DNA from: Xylocopa sonorina
Lineage: Eukaryota > Arthropoda > Insecta > Hymenoptera > Apidae
DNA: 64,000 bases
NCBI RefSeq assembly: GCF_050948175.1
Contig: NW_027490147.1
Location: forward strand, 682,001 to 746,000
Direction: 5' to 3'
Positions 1 to 11,979 of the stretch are shown in pieces (position 1 is the first letter of the stretch; every line of letters begins with the position of its first letter). The notes under the pieces were generated by a model. That model was given only the letters and a program-made list of their open reading frames with translations. It was not told the origin of the DNA and made no database searches. The position numbers and the translations under genes are program-made.

Positions 1-548
1 TTGTTCTTCTTACTACCCAAGATTACCGATTTTTCGATCAGGTGTCCTGCGATTATCATTCTGTTTGCCTTCTCTACCTCTTCTATGTTAACCTCAATTT
101 CGTTTATATATTCTCCGATTTCTTTCCGTTCCTGTTAGGCGAAAAGTAGCAGCTTTTAACTTTTGTTCCTTCGAGCATTGCATGAACGATTCCGGTCGAG
201 GAGTACGTGGTGCCACATGTGCAACATTTTCGATTAACACCGGTTATCCATATCGCAGCGTCACCGTTCTCTTCTTACAGTCAGTAATCTTCCATCTTAT
301 GTGCTTCTGATATTATTACCACGTCTGTCTCTTAATTATTCGCATTTGCTGCATGATATCTAACACGATTCGGCATCTGTTCAGATCGATTTGCAAGACT
401 TTCAACTCCATATTCGTTTTTCGATCTTCTCTATTAACACCTTTCTATAGGCCGGACAATTAAAGCTTCCTGCCTCGCTGCAGATGATACATTTCGATAC
501 ATTTGCCATACAACCGACCATCGTATAAATCTGGACACGCATCTTCTG
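1..548. other. Unassigned leader with a faint minus-strand zinc-knuckle-like frame
   Basis: This stretch is not satellite. On the minus strand a short frame holds CIICSEAG followed by NCPAY (about 440-510), resembling the Cys-rich knuckle of a retrotransposon gag, but a histidine is missing and stops follow. Another minus-strand frame at 1-140 is open and rich in Glu, Lys and Ile, possibly coiled coil. It could be the remnant of a non-LTR ORF1, but I do not recognise the family. The minus-strand frame runs without a break from satellite into this piece, so the boundary near 548 is approximate. Confidence 0.25.
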
Positions 549-1017
549 CATGAGACATAGAATCGAGATGCGATGTCGCGTCTTATGAAGAATTAGAACT
601 CTATTGCTTCGATACGTAGACATCTAGAAACGCCATTTTGTAACAAGGAAATGTGGAATTTGAATTCCTTTGGAGTGCTGATGAGAATATACATAACGCG
701 CTGCACTGAGTATAACATCTTATCATGAGACATAGAAATGAGATGCGATATCGATTTTTATGAAGAATTGGAACTCAACTGCTTCGATATGTAGACATCT
801 AAAATCACCATTCCGCGGCAAAGAAGTGTGGGATTTATATTCTCTAGATGCATTGATAAGATATACATAAAGCGATTCATTGAATATTACATATTGTCAT
901 GAAATATACAAATGAGATGCGATATCACGTTTTATGAAGCACTTGAACTCCATTGCTTCGATATGTAGACATCTGGAAACGCTACTCCATAAGAAGGAAG
1001 TGTAGGCTTTACATTCT
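549..1017 (-). repeat. Sat174 satellite array, minus orientation
   Basis: About 2.7 monomers of the ~174-bp satellite. Minus orientation here means the unit reads ACATTCTTTTGAAGTGTAG on the plus strand. Landmarks are GTAGACATCTAGAAACGC, then TTACATTC, then ATCTTATCATGA. The array stops at TTTACATTCTC near 1017 and the next monomers read the other way. Confidence 0.85.
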
Positions 1018-3150
1018 CATTTCTATGTTTAATGGTAAGATGTAATTCAGTGTAACGCGTTGTGCATATCTTATCAAGACTACAAAAGAATGTAAACGGC
1101 ACACTTCATTGCTGCGGGATAGCGTTTCTAAATGTATACGTATAGAAGCAGTAGGGATCCAATTTTGCATAAAACGCGTTATTGCATTTCATTTCTATGC
1201 TCCATGATAAGATGAAATATCAAAGTAACGCGTTATGTAAATCTCGTAAACACTTCAAAAGAATGTAATGCCCACACTTCCTTGCTGGGAAATAGCGTTT
1301 CCAGATGCCAACGTATCGAAGCAATAGATTTCGAATGCTTCTTAAAACATGATGTCGCATCTCGTTTCTATGTTGGACGATAAGATACAATATTCATTGC
1401 GAAGTGTTATGTATACTTCGACTACACTTCAAAAGAAAGTAAATGCCACACTTCTTGCTAGGGAATAGCGTTTCCAGATGTCTACGTATCGAAGCAGTAG
1501 AGTTCTAATGCTTCTTAAGTCGTGATATCGCATCTCACTTCTATGTGTCATGATAAGATATAATATTCATTGCGAAGTATTATGTATGCCTCGTCTACAC
1601 TTCAAAGGAATGTAAATACCACATTTCCTTGCTAGGAAATAGCGTATCCAGATGTCTATGTATCGAAGCAATAGAGGTCTCTAATGCTTCCTAAATCGCG
1701 ATATCGCATGTCATTTCTATGTTTCATGATAAGATATAATATTCATTGTGGAGTGTTATGTATACCTAGTATTCACTTCAAAAGGATGTAAATGCTAAAC
1801 TTCCTTGCTATTGAATAGCATTTGCAGATGACTACGTATCGAAGCAATAGAGTTCTAATGCTTCTTAAATCGCGATATTGCATCTCATTTCTGTGTTTCA
1901 TGATATGATATAATATTCATTGCGAAGTGTCCTGTATACCTCGCATACACCTGAAATGAATGTAAATGCGATACTTCCTTTCTAGGAAATATCGTTTGCA
2001 GATGTCTACGCATCGTAGCAATAGAGTTCTAATGCTTCTTTAAACGAGATGTCACATTTCGTTTCTATGTTTCATGATAAGAAATAATATTCATTGTGAA
2101 GTGTCACTTGTACCTCGCATAAACTTCAAACGAATGAAAATGCGACACTTCCTTGCTAGGAATTAGCGTTTGCAGATGACTACGTATCGTAGCAATAGAG
2201 TTCTAATGCTTCTTAATACGCGATATTGCAACTCATTTCTTTGTTTCATGATAAGATACGATATTCATTGCGAAGTGTCATATATACCTCGTATTCACTT
2301 CAAAAGAATTTAAATGCGACACATCCTTGCTAGGAAATATCGTTTGCAGATGTCTACGTATCGTAGCAATAGAGTTCTAATGCTTCTTTAAACGAGATGT
2401 CACATTTCGTTTCTATGTTTCACGATAAGAAATAATATTCATTGTGGAGTGCTACGTATACCTCGTATTCACTTCAAAAGAATGCAAATGCGACACTTCC
2501 TTTGCTAGGAAATATCGTTTGCAGATGTCTACGTATCGTAGCAATAGAGTTCAAATGCTTCTTAAATCGCGATATCGCATGTCATTTCTATGTTTCATGA
2601 TAAAATATAATACTCATTGTGCAGTGTTATGTATACTTCGTATACACTTCAAAAGAATGTAAATGCGACGCTTCCGTTCTAGGAAATTGCGTTACTAGAT
2701 GTTTACGTATGGAAGCAATAGAGTTCTAATGCTTCTTAAACCGCGATATCGCATCTCATTTATGTGGTTCATGATAAGATATAATATTCATTGCGAAGTG
2801 TCCTGTTTACCTCGCATACACTTCAAATTAATGTAGATGCGATACTTCCTTTCTAGGAAATAGCGTTTGCAGATGTCTACGTATCGTAGCAATAGAGTTA
2901 TAATGCTTCATAAAACGCGATATCGCATCACATTTCTATGTTTCGTGATAAGATATAATATTCATTGTGGAGTGTTATGTATACCTCGTCTATACTTCAA
3001 ACGAATGTAAATGCCACATTTCCATGCTAGGAAATAGGGTTTCCTGATGTCTACGCGTCGAGGAAATAGGGATCTAATGCTTCTTAAAACGCGATATCGC
3101 AATTCAGTTCTGTGTTTCGTGGTAAGATAGAATATTCATTGAGCAGTGTT
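1018..3150 (+). repeat. Sat174 satellite array, plus orientation
   Basis: About 12 head-to-tail monomers. The landmark GATGTCTACGTATCG recurs every 174-178 bp (for example near 1471, 1649, 2349 and 2524). Private variants such as CGTAGCAATAG and GAAGTGTC in place of CGAAGCAATAG and GTGTTATG mark a local subfamily. The same variants occur in the inverted array that follows. Confidence 0.9.
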
Positions 3151-4672
3151 CGGTACGTAGACATCTGCAATCGCCATTTCCTAGGAAGGAAGTGTCGCAT
3201 TTACACTCTTTTCAAGTGTAGACGAAATATACATAACACTAATAACATAACGCAATGAAAATTATACCTTATCATGAAATGTAGAAATGAGATACGATGT
3301 CGCGGTTTAAGAAGTATTAGAACTCTGTTGCTTCAATGCGTAGACATCTGGAAACGCTATTTCCAAACAAGGAAGTGTCGGATTTTTCATTCTTTTGAAG
3401 TGTAGACGAGGTATACATAAAACTTCGCAATGAATATTATATCTTATAGTGAAACATAGAACTGAGATGCGATATTGAGTTTTAAGAAGCATAACAACCC
3501 TTTTGCTTCGATACGTAGACATCTGAAATCGCTATTTTCTAGCAAGGATGTGTGACATTTACATTCTTTTGCAGTGTAGACGAGGTATGCATTACACTTC
3601 GCAATCAATAATATATCTTATCATGAAGCATAGAAATGAGATCGCGATATCGCGTTTTAAGAAGCATTAGAACTTCATTGCTTCGATACGTAGACATCTA
3701 GTAACGCAATTTCCTAGAACGGAAGCGTCGCATTTACATTCTTTTGAAGTGTATACGAAGTATACATAACACTGCATAATGAGTATTATATTTTATCATG
3801 AAACATAGAAATGACATGCGATATCGCGATTTAAGAAGCATTTGAACCCTATTGCTTCGATACCTAGACATCTGGAAACGCTATTTCCTAGAACGGAAGC
3901 GTCGCATTTACATTCATTTGAAGTGTAGACGAGGAATACATAACACTTCGCAATGAATATTATACCTTATCATGAAACATAGAAGTGAGATGCGCTGTCG
4001 CGTTTTAAGAGGCATTAGAACTCTATTGCTACGATACGTAGACATCTGCAAACGCTATTTCCTAACCAGCAAGTGTCGCAATTTACATTCTTTTCTAGTG
4101 AATGCGAGGTATACGTGACACTTCGCAATGAATACTATATCTTATCATGAAACGTAAAAATGAGATGCGATATAGCGATTTAAGAAGCATTAGAACCCTA
4201 TTGCTTCGATACGTAGACATCTGCGAACGCTATTTCCTAGGAAGGAAGTGTCACATTTACATTCATTTGAAGTGTATGCGAGGTATAAATGACACTTCGC
4301 AATGAATGTTATATCTTATCATGAAACATAGAAATGAGGAGTGATTTCGCGATTTAAAAAGCATTAGAACTCTATTGCATCCATACGTAGTCATCTGGAG
4401 ACGCTATTTCCTTGAAAGGAAGAGTCGCATTTATATTCATTTGAAGTGTATGCGAGGTATACAAGACACTTCGCAATGTATATTATATCTTATCATGTAA
4501 CATAGAAATGAGATGCGGTATCGCGTTCTAAGGGGCATTAAAACTCTATTGCTACGATTCGTAGACATCTGCTAACGCTATTTCCTAGCAAGGAAGTATA
4601 GCACTTACATTCTTTTGAAGTGAATACGAGGTACACATAACACTCCACAACGAATATTATATCTTACCATTT
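3151..4672 (-). repeat. Sat174 satellite array, minus orientation, mirror of the preceding array
   Basis: About 8.5 monomers reading opposite to 1018-3150. They carry the same private variants in mirrored order, with a symmetry centre near 3195. The array is cut off at about 4672, where ribosomal spacer sequence begins. Confidence 0.85.
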
Positions 4673-5440
4673 TTTTCGTTTACCTGAGCCTTGTTGGAAT
4701 CGACACGACTGGATGTTATTGGAATTTTGAAGAGACCGTCGTCGTCGTCGTTTGTTCGGAGGGGACGAATCGTCGCTCGCGCCAAGCCTCGTTGTCGAGA
4801 GTCTGAGAAAAACCTGCCGTTGCGAGATCGAATAATTTTATACTCGCTTCGCGTTGCCGAGGAAAGCTTTCATAGACCGCCTCGAGACTGTGCACGAAGG
4901 CGACGAGTGTCCCATCGATAATAACATTATTATGTTCACTCGAATGATAGCGTCTTACCGATCTCGAAAGTAATACGTCGCTGGGTGTTTGGTTTTTTTT
5001 CTTCTTAGTTTGACGCGCACGTTCATTCCAGAGGGGACGATTCCGCGTTGCCCGTTGTCCTCGTTGTCTAGAGTCTGTAATCCCGCCGTTGCGAGCTCGA
5101 ACAATTTATGCTCGCTTCGCTTTGTCGGGAGGAAAAAGACCGCCTCGAGGCTGCTGGTACGCGGAGGAGTCCTAACGAATTTTTGAAAGATTTTTTTTTC
5201 TTCATACCTGGACGCGCGTGTGCATTTTTCGTAACTTTGAGGGAGACATTACGCGCCAAACATCGGCGTATGCGTTTCATCCGTAGGACCGATATATCGT
5301 GTTGCCTCGAACTCCGTCGAGCGGTGAAAGTCGCCACGGTTCGGCGAAGCCCGCGTCTCTTTCACCGGAGACGATTGGGTATCGACTTGTTCGAACTTTA
5401 GTACCAAGAGATTTAAAGATCAATAAAATATGCATGTACG
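4673..5440 (+). other. ITS1 of a truncated rDNA unit, with an internal duplication
   Basis: Spacer DNA immediately upstream of 5.8S, GC-richer than its flanks. Two imperfect copies of a ~145-bp block lie at about 4757-4905 and 5030-5172; both contain AGGGGACGA, GAGTCTG, GCCGTTGCGAG, CTCGCTTCG and AGACCGCCTCGAG. No 18S end is present: satellite abuts the spacer, so the unit is broken inside ITS1. Positional identity (directly 5' of 5.8S) is the main evidence. Confidence 0.7.
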
Positions 5441-5600
5441 ATTACCCTGAACGGTGGATCACTCGGCTCGTGGGTCGATGAAGAAAGCAGCTAATTACGC
5501 GTCAACGTGTGAACTGTAGGACACATGAACATCGACATTTCGAACGCACATTGCGGTCCACGGATACAATTCCTGGACCACGCCTAGCTGAGGGTCGTTC
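5441..5600 (+). rRNA. 5.8S rRNA, degraded copy (probable pseudogene)
   Basis: Recognised by TGAACGGTGGATCACTCGG, ACATGAACATCGACATTTCG and CACATTGCGGTCCACGGA, the standard 5.8S landmarks. It differs from the almost invariant eukaryotic sequence: GAAGAACGCAGC reads GAAGAAAGCAGC, the CTGCAGG stretch reads CTGTAGG, and CCTGGCTGAGG reads CCTAGCTGAGG. Changes at such positions would be unusual in a working 5.8S, which would pair with 28S in the large ribosomal subunit. The ends are approximate. Confidence 0.85.
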
Positions 5601-6869
5601 ACGTAACCAAAATACTGCTTGCGTTGCGTTTCGTCGAATCTTCTTTCCCTACGGTGCTCGAATCTGCCCGCCGTCTTTCATTCTCGAATTAAATAACGAA
5701 CGTTTCTGAGTTCGGGCGGCACCGAGAAAGGGAGGAAGAGAAGCGATACGCGACGTACGAGCGATCGTTGGATGTTCGTCCGAGTCGTCTGTGGCCGTGC
5801 CCAGGCAATCTGCGATTGGTAACGTGTGTGCGCGTGCGGCGTGCGTAATCGTGTTCATGGAACTCGACGGTGTGTCGATCACGAACTCGCGTGAGTTCTT
5901 CGTGGCGTCGTGAGTCGTCCGTTAAACAGGCGACCGCCCACGGAGAACCGCTTCGTGTTTCGATCGCCGATTTTGTTCCGCGTTCCGAATTCGCGCACCC
6001 GCCACACGCATCGCCTTCGCCTGCCTTTAGCGCACGATACGAACATGCGCGCGCTCGACATCGTTTAAAATGAATTTTTTTCATGCCGCAAGACCGAGGG
6101 AGAATACTCCGTCGAGGGAGAAGAGATATACAAGAGAGAGAGCGACATCGTCGTAAGGCGAGGGACGATGATGCGCATCCGATCGTTCGAAGTTCTCCTC
6201 GTACAGCCCCAGGGTGTACGATCAGAATAACCCGTTCTCTCTGTTCTCTCCGCGTGTGTATAACATGTTCCGCGAGGAAAAAAAAAGATCTCTCGCGCGG
6301 AACGTCACTCGAACATAGGCCGTCGTTGCGCTGTAATGTCGTAACGTTATTCGTGAGGGCGCTCCAACTCGGCGTGTCCTTCGTTCTGAAGGATCAGGGT
6401 AATAAAATCGGGGGAAAAGGAGCCGCTCCGTTTCGATCTCTGCGTGTTACGCGCGGAAGGTGGAACAGCTGGGGAGTATAAACGGTGTTGATCGTTCGCA
6501 GCTACGACGATAAAGAGGACGGATGTTAAAGAATCGCCGGTAGCTTGGTCGTCTAGCGAGAGTCTCATATTTTTTTTTATATTTTTTACGAATCTTATAT
6601 AAAAGAAATACCGACACACGAAAGACATTGGCGAGGTGCACAAAACGCCTCAACGAGAACAACGAAGAGGTGCGTGTAGTTCTTGCCGGTTTCTCGAGCG
6701 GTAAATCAAAGGATCGCTGTGTCGGAGATCGACGAAAGTTCTTTTCGTCGTCTGCCGTCCCCGTTCGCCGATGCTCCTCATTTTGTATATATTATACATA
6801 CGAATCTCTTTACCTTCTCTCCGTAAGCGAGTTCGATGGCACGAATGAATTTCGTGCGTCACGTAGAGA
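5601..6869 (+). other. ITS2 spacer between 5.8S and 28S
   Basis: About 1.27 kb of spacer placed by the flanking 5.8S and 28S. It contains short poly-A and AT runs (for example 6558-6610) within moderately GC-rich sequence. Open frames here are short, overlap on both strands and match nothing I know, so I treat them as chance. Confidence 0.75.
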
Positions 6870-7790
6870 CGACCTCAGATTAGGTGAGATTACCCGCTGA
6901 ATTTAAGCATATTACTAAGCGAAGGAAAAGAAACTAACCAGGATTTCATTAGTAGCTGCGAGTGAACAGGAATGAGCCCAACACTGAATCCCGCGGTTCC
7001 GCCGCTGGGAAATGTAGTGTTCGGGAGGATCCGTTTATCCTGAGACAACGAACCGCGTCCAAGTCCATCTTGGATGGGGCCATTTATCCACAGAGGGTGC
7101 CAGGCCCGTACCGACCGGTACGCGTTTCTGGAGGATCTCTCCTTAGAGTCGGGTTGCTTGAGAGTGCAGCCCTAAGTGTGTGGTAAACTCCATCTAAGGC
7201 TAAATACGACCACGAGACCGATAGCGAACAAGTACCGTGAAGGAAAGTTGAAAAAAACTTTAAAGAGAGAGTTCAAGAGTAAGTGAAACCGTTCAGGAGT
7301 AAACCTGAGAAACCCAAATGATCGAATGGAGAGATTCATCGACGACGATACTGGCTCCCGATGGCGCGCGATGCCCCGGTGGTAACATCGCGGTTCCACA
7401 GCGAACGGCACGCCGTCGTCGGCCAACGTTCCGGTGATGTAGTCGTGCACTTCTCCCCTAGTAGAACGTCGCGACCCGTTGCTCGTCGGTCTACGGCCCG
7501 AGTGGGCGCCTGTGGCGTCGCAATCTTGCGCACGTGGCAGACCCTCGGTCGCCCGGCCGGCTGCGCGACGGTACTCGTACGGTATCGGGCCGCAACCAGT
7601 CCATTCTCGAATGTATGTGCGTCTAGCCCGCCGCAAGCTCGGTCAGACTGCCCGGTGGAACAGACTTTGCGTCGGCGCCGGGCCTGGCCAGCTGTTAGCA
7701 GGTGGTTCCTCGACTGCCTTGGTCTCGAGGTTCCTTACAATGGGGAACAGACCCCATTCTGGTGACGGGCTACAGCTTCTTCCTTCTGGA
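6870..7790 (+). rRNA. 28S rRNA 5' part (D1-D2 region), degraded and truncated
   Basis: Begins at GACCTCAGAT and continues through CCCGCTGAATTTAAGCATAT and the D2 domain to about 7740-7790. Conserved positions are altered: GATCAGGCGAG reads GATTAGGTGAG, AAGCGGAGG reads AAGCGAAGG, and GCGAGCGAACAGG reads GCGAGTGAACAGG. Several changes are C to T or G to A, some at CpG. It stops about 0.9 kb into a gene that should be about 4 kb and joins element A at about 7796. I infer a pseudogene fragment of the nucleolar array. Confidence 0.85.
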
Positions 7791-7795
7791 CGAAG

Positions 7796-8002
7796 TCATC
7801 GATGCGAGGGTGGCGGAGATACTCGTAGATGGAAACGAGAAGGCGATGCGTAAAAGTGCGAGTGAGCGCGTGCACTAGCACGCACGCGAACGCTGCTGGT
7901 TGCTGGATCTGCAGGCGTGTACGGCAGGTAGCCTGCGTGCAGGGATTGATGCTGGAGGCGGCAAAGAGGCTGATGGGTGGCAGGCGCTACGCCTGACGTC
8001 AC
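7796..8002 (+). mobile_element. Unclassified element, copy A, ending in GCCTGACGTCAC
   Basis: About 207 bp that recurs, inverted and longer, at 39026-39365. Shared blocks include GGCGGAGATACTCG, TGCTGGATCTGCAGGC and GATGGGTGGCAGGCGCTA. Copy A lacks most of the 27/54-bp repeats found in copy B. Its right end GTGACGTC (reverse strand) joins Sat174 at the same satellite position as in copy B. The left end abuts decayed 28S. The frame at 7900-8091 runs across the element into satellite and has a counterpart at 38937-39128. Family unknown. Confidence 0.6.
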
Positions 8003-9262
8003 ACTACACTCTAAAAGAATGTAAATCCTACACTTCCTTCCTACGAGATGGCGTATCTAAGTGTTTACAAATCGATGCGATACAGTACTAGTGCTTCATG
8101 AAACGTGATATCGCATTTCGTATCAACAGTTCAAAGTAAGTAAGTAGGTTGTAAAGCTCTATGCATCGCATTATGCTTATCTGCTTCTACCCTTCAAAAG
8201 AATGTGAACACTACATTCCCTTGCAGAGGGATAGCGCTTATAGATATCTACTTGTCGAAGAAATAGAGTTCTATTACTTCATTCAACGCGATGTCACATC
8301 TCATTTCAATGTTTCATGATAGGTTGTAATATTCAATGCAACGCGGTATGTTTATCTGCACCTACACTTCAAAATAATGTAAATCCCACACTTCCTTGAT
8401 ACGAGATAGCGTTTCTAAAAGTCTACGTATCGAAGTAATATAGTTCTAATGCTGTATAACTCCAACGTTCCAAAGTAAGTAAGTTGTATTCTTCTATGCA
8501 TAGAGTTATGCATGTCTGCTTCTACGATTTGAAAGAATGTGAATTCTACAGTTCTATGCAACTAGATGGCGCTTTATAGTGTCTGCGCGTCAAAGCAGTA
8601 TATTTCTAATGCTCCATGCAATGCAATAACACATCTCATTTCAGCGTTTCAATGTAAGTAAGATGGAATCCTATATGCATGCACTATGCTTAAATAAGAT
8701 AATATCAGATATATTATACTTCATTAGAATGTGAAGTCCGCAGTCCATGCAACAGAATTGCGCTTTAATGGGTCTACTTGTCAATGCACTAGAGTTCGTA
8801 ACCTGCATGCAATGCGATATCGCATCTCTTTTCAACGTTTCAAGGTAAGTAACCTGTAACCTTCTATGCATAGCAATATGCTTATATGCTTCTACACTTT
8901 TAATGAATGTCAATAGAAGGGATCCATAAAGCGGGATCGCGCTTCATAGTTTCTACGTATCAAACAAACGTATTTCCTTGGTGGTATTCCGTATTCCGAA
9001 GGTGGTAAAGTATGTAACATGTTATCTTCTATTCATGTTATTATACTTGTTTTCTCCTACACAGCAACCGATTGTGAATTCTGCTGTTTCTTCCAGCGGA
9101 ATGGGGTTTCATATTGTCAGCGTCTCAAAGCAATAGATACCTAAAGCATTGCACCATGCGATTGCACACCTCATTTCAACGATGCAAATTAAATAAGCTG
9201 TAAGCAATTATGCATGGCATTATACTTGTCTGCTTCTATGCTTTATAATGCTTTGGAATGCA
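8003..9262 (+). repeat. Sat174 array, plus orientation, drifting between subfamilies
   Basis: About 7 monomers. The first are of the type with ACGCGGTATG and CATTTCAATGTTTCATGATA; later ones are of the type with GCATTATGCTTATCTGCTTC and GTTTCAA-GTAAGTAA. The array degenerates near 9240 and stops against LTR sequence within the segment that corresponds to CTACACTTCAAAAGAATG. Confidence 0.8.
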
Positions 9263-9820
9263 TGAAGAACCTCAACCCCCCCCCCCCCTTAACTGCCTAA
9301 AGAGAAGTTGAAAATCCAGTGGCCCTGCAGGTGAGACATCCGAGGGGGCGAGAAGAGGTGATCGCCGAAATCCACTGATCGATGACCCCGAACAATACCG
9401 AAGCGTACAGCCCGTCCCACCAAGGAGCCCCGAGGAGGATTCAGGAGACCCGAGGACCACCAGCGAATTCAAGGAATCTGAAGAAGAGAACGTGAGAGCT
9501 TATTCGCTAAAGCGTCCCATTTTCATGCCGCATTTCATGTATCGCATATTGTATATTATATCTTATATCGTGAAGCGGGTGGTGATCCCCGGTCATTCGC
9601 GGCGTGTTGCGTAGTTTTTTATAGCCCTTGTTAGTTAAATTCACCTCGAGGCCATAAATAAAGAAGCCGTGACTTCAGTATCCCGCGACCCGAGTGTATG
9701 TACTCGGCTAGGCGTAGTCAAGAGGAGCAGCATTTCGAGGTTTCGAGCATTGTTCCGCCCCAAGTTTCCCGGGTTCGTGTAGTCTATTTCTTTGGTGCTT
9801 TCTGAGCAGCTGGCGCCCAA
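9263..9820 (+). mobile_element. LTR fragment 1: 3' part of an LTR plus primer-binding site
   Basis: Matches the 3' part of the LTR at 42229-43138. Shared blocks include CCCGAACAATACCGAAGCGTA, CTAAAGCGTCCCATTT, GGTGATCCCCGGTCATTCG and CAGTATCCCGCGACCC. It starts at AAGAACCTC followed by a 14-C run. It ends GAGCA, then GC, then TGGCGCCCAA (9811-9820), a plausible primer-binding site because the first ten bases fit a lysine tRNA 3' end. A short, related internal stretch follows. The 5' part of this LTR is missing here. The superfamily (Gypsy or BEL) cannot be told without coding sequence. Confidence 0.75.
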
Positions 9821-11524
9821 GAAACTGTAGTCTCGCAATTTCGGAATACCCTCCCATTTCGGTGATTATTTTTGCGTTCGCGAGCCCGCGAAATGTTGTA
9901 CGTGAGTGGATACATTGTAACGACAGATCGCTTTAGATTAAAGTACGTTTTACACCTTAACGTATTTGAATAATTAACCCCTTGGAGCTTCCCTGACTTA
10001 CTTTAGATAGGTTTCCGTCACAACTGATAGGGACCATCACTTTACATAGATATATAGAACACACATAGCTCTAAACGTAGAACTGAGAGTTTGAGAACTT
10101 CCTTTGAAACGTTGATAGTGAGGAGCTCCATCGGATTTTATAGAACTTCAGAACTTACTTGCTATGAAATGTAGGCAGATAAGGGCCATCGTGTTACTTA
10201 GAACTTTAGAACTTACTTACTACAACAAAGATCTCTATTGGCTTCGTCCGCTCTTTTAGAAGAGTTTAAGATAAACCACTTACTTTTCACGTTTGCAATA
10301 CTTTTAAATATATGCGAGGTGTATCGTTTAAGTTTTAAAATGTTTACTTAGTATTGATTATTATTTAGTAACTCGGTTATGAACGTGTCTGCATAAGATT
10401 TAATCAATATGTTCATAAGCTTGATATTTATGCAGTTATTTGTTAGTCACTTATTGCTCAAACGGCAAAGATTCTGACCATTTCAAAATGGTTGTCTTTC
10501 ATCAATTTTCTTAAAAATTGAGATAATGTCCAACTGCTTGCATTAAAGACAGTAATTAAAGTTTTCAAAATATTTTACCACTTATAGATGAATTCTGGAA
10601 TTGAAATTGAATGTATGATTTTTCTAACTCCTGTTTAGAATACCTTTCTGTTGGAATGTTCAAGTATTTTTCATATTCGGAATTATTGAAAATGTTTTGC
10701 TTGGTTCTCTAATTTAATATTTCGAATTTCCTGAGAAATATTTTTCATCGTAGTGAACTATATAATTGCAATTATAATTCTTTATGAAATAATAATAACA
10801 GAGAGGTATGTATCCATTTTTGTAGTTTTTTTTGGTAAAGGGTATTTAATCTTACTATTTAAAATGAAACATTAAGGTTTGTTTACAATATAATGGAATT
10901 TAATTACCTTTTGATTCAAATTCACAATGATAATCTTCCATAGTTCAACACTTTTGTGAGCTGTCCTCAGGAATCTGCAGCTCAGTACTTATAAAATAGA
11001 CGACAAACAAACGCCCTAACCAAACGTGATCAAACCGATTTTTCATTATTAATATTATAATGTTTAACTTATCCTGCATACTATTAAAATGCCCTTCGAA
11101 CAGTGTTTATTCACTTCCTTCCACCACTATTTACAATATGTTTCATTTACTATCAAAACCGTAAGTATTATCGCCTTTCTTTACTTTTTGTGACCTTCAG
11201 TGGCTTCATGTAACAGGTCGTTGAACTCGTTTTAAAATGCTCGATCGTATTACGGAAGAATAAACATACCAATTCATTTTAAAAAATGAAGGTAACCTTC
11301 AAATGTCCAACATACCTCCACTTACAAAAAAACTATTTTCATCAACGGATGGTACCTTTGTACTGTGCAATTTTATGTCAGCAAAAATTTCTATGAAATT
11401 TATAGTTTCGAGGATACCTGAGGTGCTAATTATTACTGCCCCACCCTGTATATTGTTATGGATGTGTCCAACAAGGAAACGATGAACAAAATTAAATTTA
11501 ATATTACGATGTTTATTATATTAC
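9821..11524. other. Retroelement leader remnant, diverged satellite, then AT-rich DNA
   Basis: The first ~100 bp continue the internal leader behind the primer site and weakly match 43151-43200. From about 9960 to 10330 there is diverged satellite-like sequence with repeated AGAACTTACTTAC-type motifs. From 10330 to 11524 the DNA is AT-rich, with short open frames and no family I can name. Confidence 0.5.
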
Positions 11525-11584
11525 TTATAATATATTTGTTTTTCTGGAATTTAGCCAAAAAACAGTGTTCACGATGTCGGCAGA

Positions 11585-11757
11585 TGAATATATTTGCCTT
11601 AGAATTACAAGAGCCGACATTTTCGAAAGTAGAATATTTTTTTACTCCGCTAACCGAATCATTCCAAACGTTAAGTAAAGTGCGTGCCTTTCAAAACAGT
11701 CAGATGCAAATTACGATACAACGTTTCCAAAAAATGGTACGTGTCACTCTTTTTTAA
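11585..11757 (+). pseudogene. Unrecognised exon-like frame shared by both arms
   Basis: A frame reading LELQEPTFSKVEYFF then TPLTES is kept, with a few substitutions, in the inverted copy at about 36022-36207. A one-base difference shifts the frame after the AF residues in this copy. The peptide is similar in both copies but I do not recognise a domain. It may be part of a DNA transposon's accessory protein or of a duplicated host exon. No start can be chosen with confidence. Confidence 0.3.
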
Positions 11758-11844
11758 TTTCCGTTTTTTCAAGCAAAGGAAATTTAATTGAAATATCAGC
11801 AAAATTTATGGACAAGAAATTTATTATAATCTTACGCAACATAT

Positions 11845-11979
11845 ATGATGGTGATAAACGATAAGTATATGGACCTGAGAATGGAATGTATTGAACAGAA
11901 AAAGAAACTGATAGAACTGCAAAGTAGATCGCTGTATCTCACAAATGATGCTTCCACGTTCATAAAATCTGTTAAATAA
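11845..11979 (+). other. Small 44-codon open frame conserved in both inverted arms
   Basis: Starts MMVINDKY and ends in TAA. The inverted arm holds a counterpart at 35816-35950 with the same start, stop and length (45 codons with the stop). Both contain EQKKKLIELQSRS, a charged, probably helical segment. About a quarter of the residues differ, so strong constraint is not obvious. The pattern resembles the C-terminal tail of Myb/SANT- or MADF-like accessory proteins of DNA transposons, but that is a guess. Confidence 0.3.

Noticed and set aside
2444..2662. Open frames of 60-90 codons recurring through Sat174 (many beginning MSTYRSNRV)
   Set aside because: The unit is about 174 bp (58 codons), so a frame lacking stops repeats in each monomer. 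Stops, frameshifts and poor conservation between neighbours show no protein is maintained.
549..4672. Centromere-protein B box in Sat174 (TTCG then A then CGGG)
   Set aside because: TTCGATACGTAGAC is present in many units, but the required spacing and CGGG are not.
5068..6900. Many overlapping open frames in ITS1, ITS2 and 28S on both strands
   Set aside because: They lie in ribosomal spacer or rRNA sequence and owe their length to GC-rich composition. None shows a domain.
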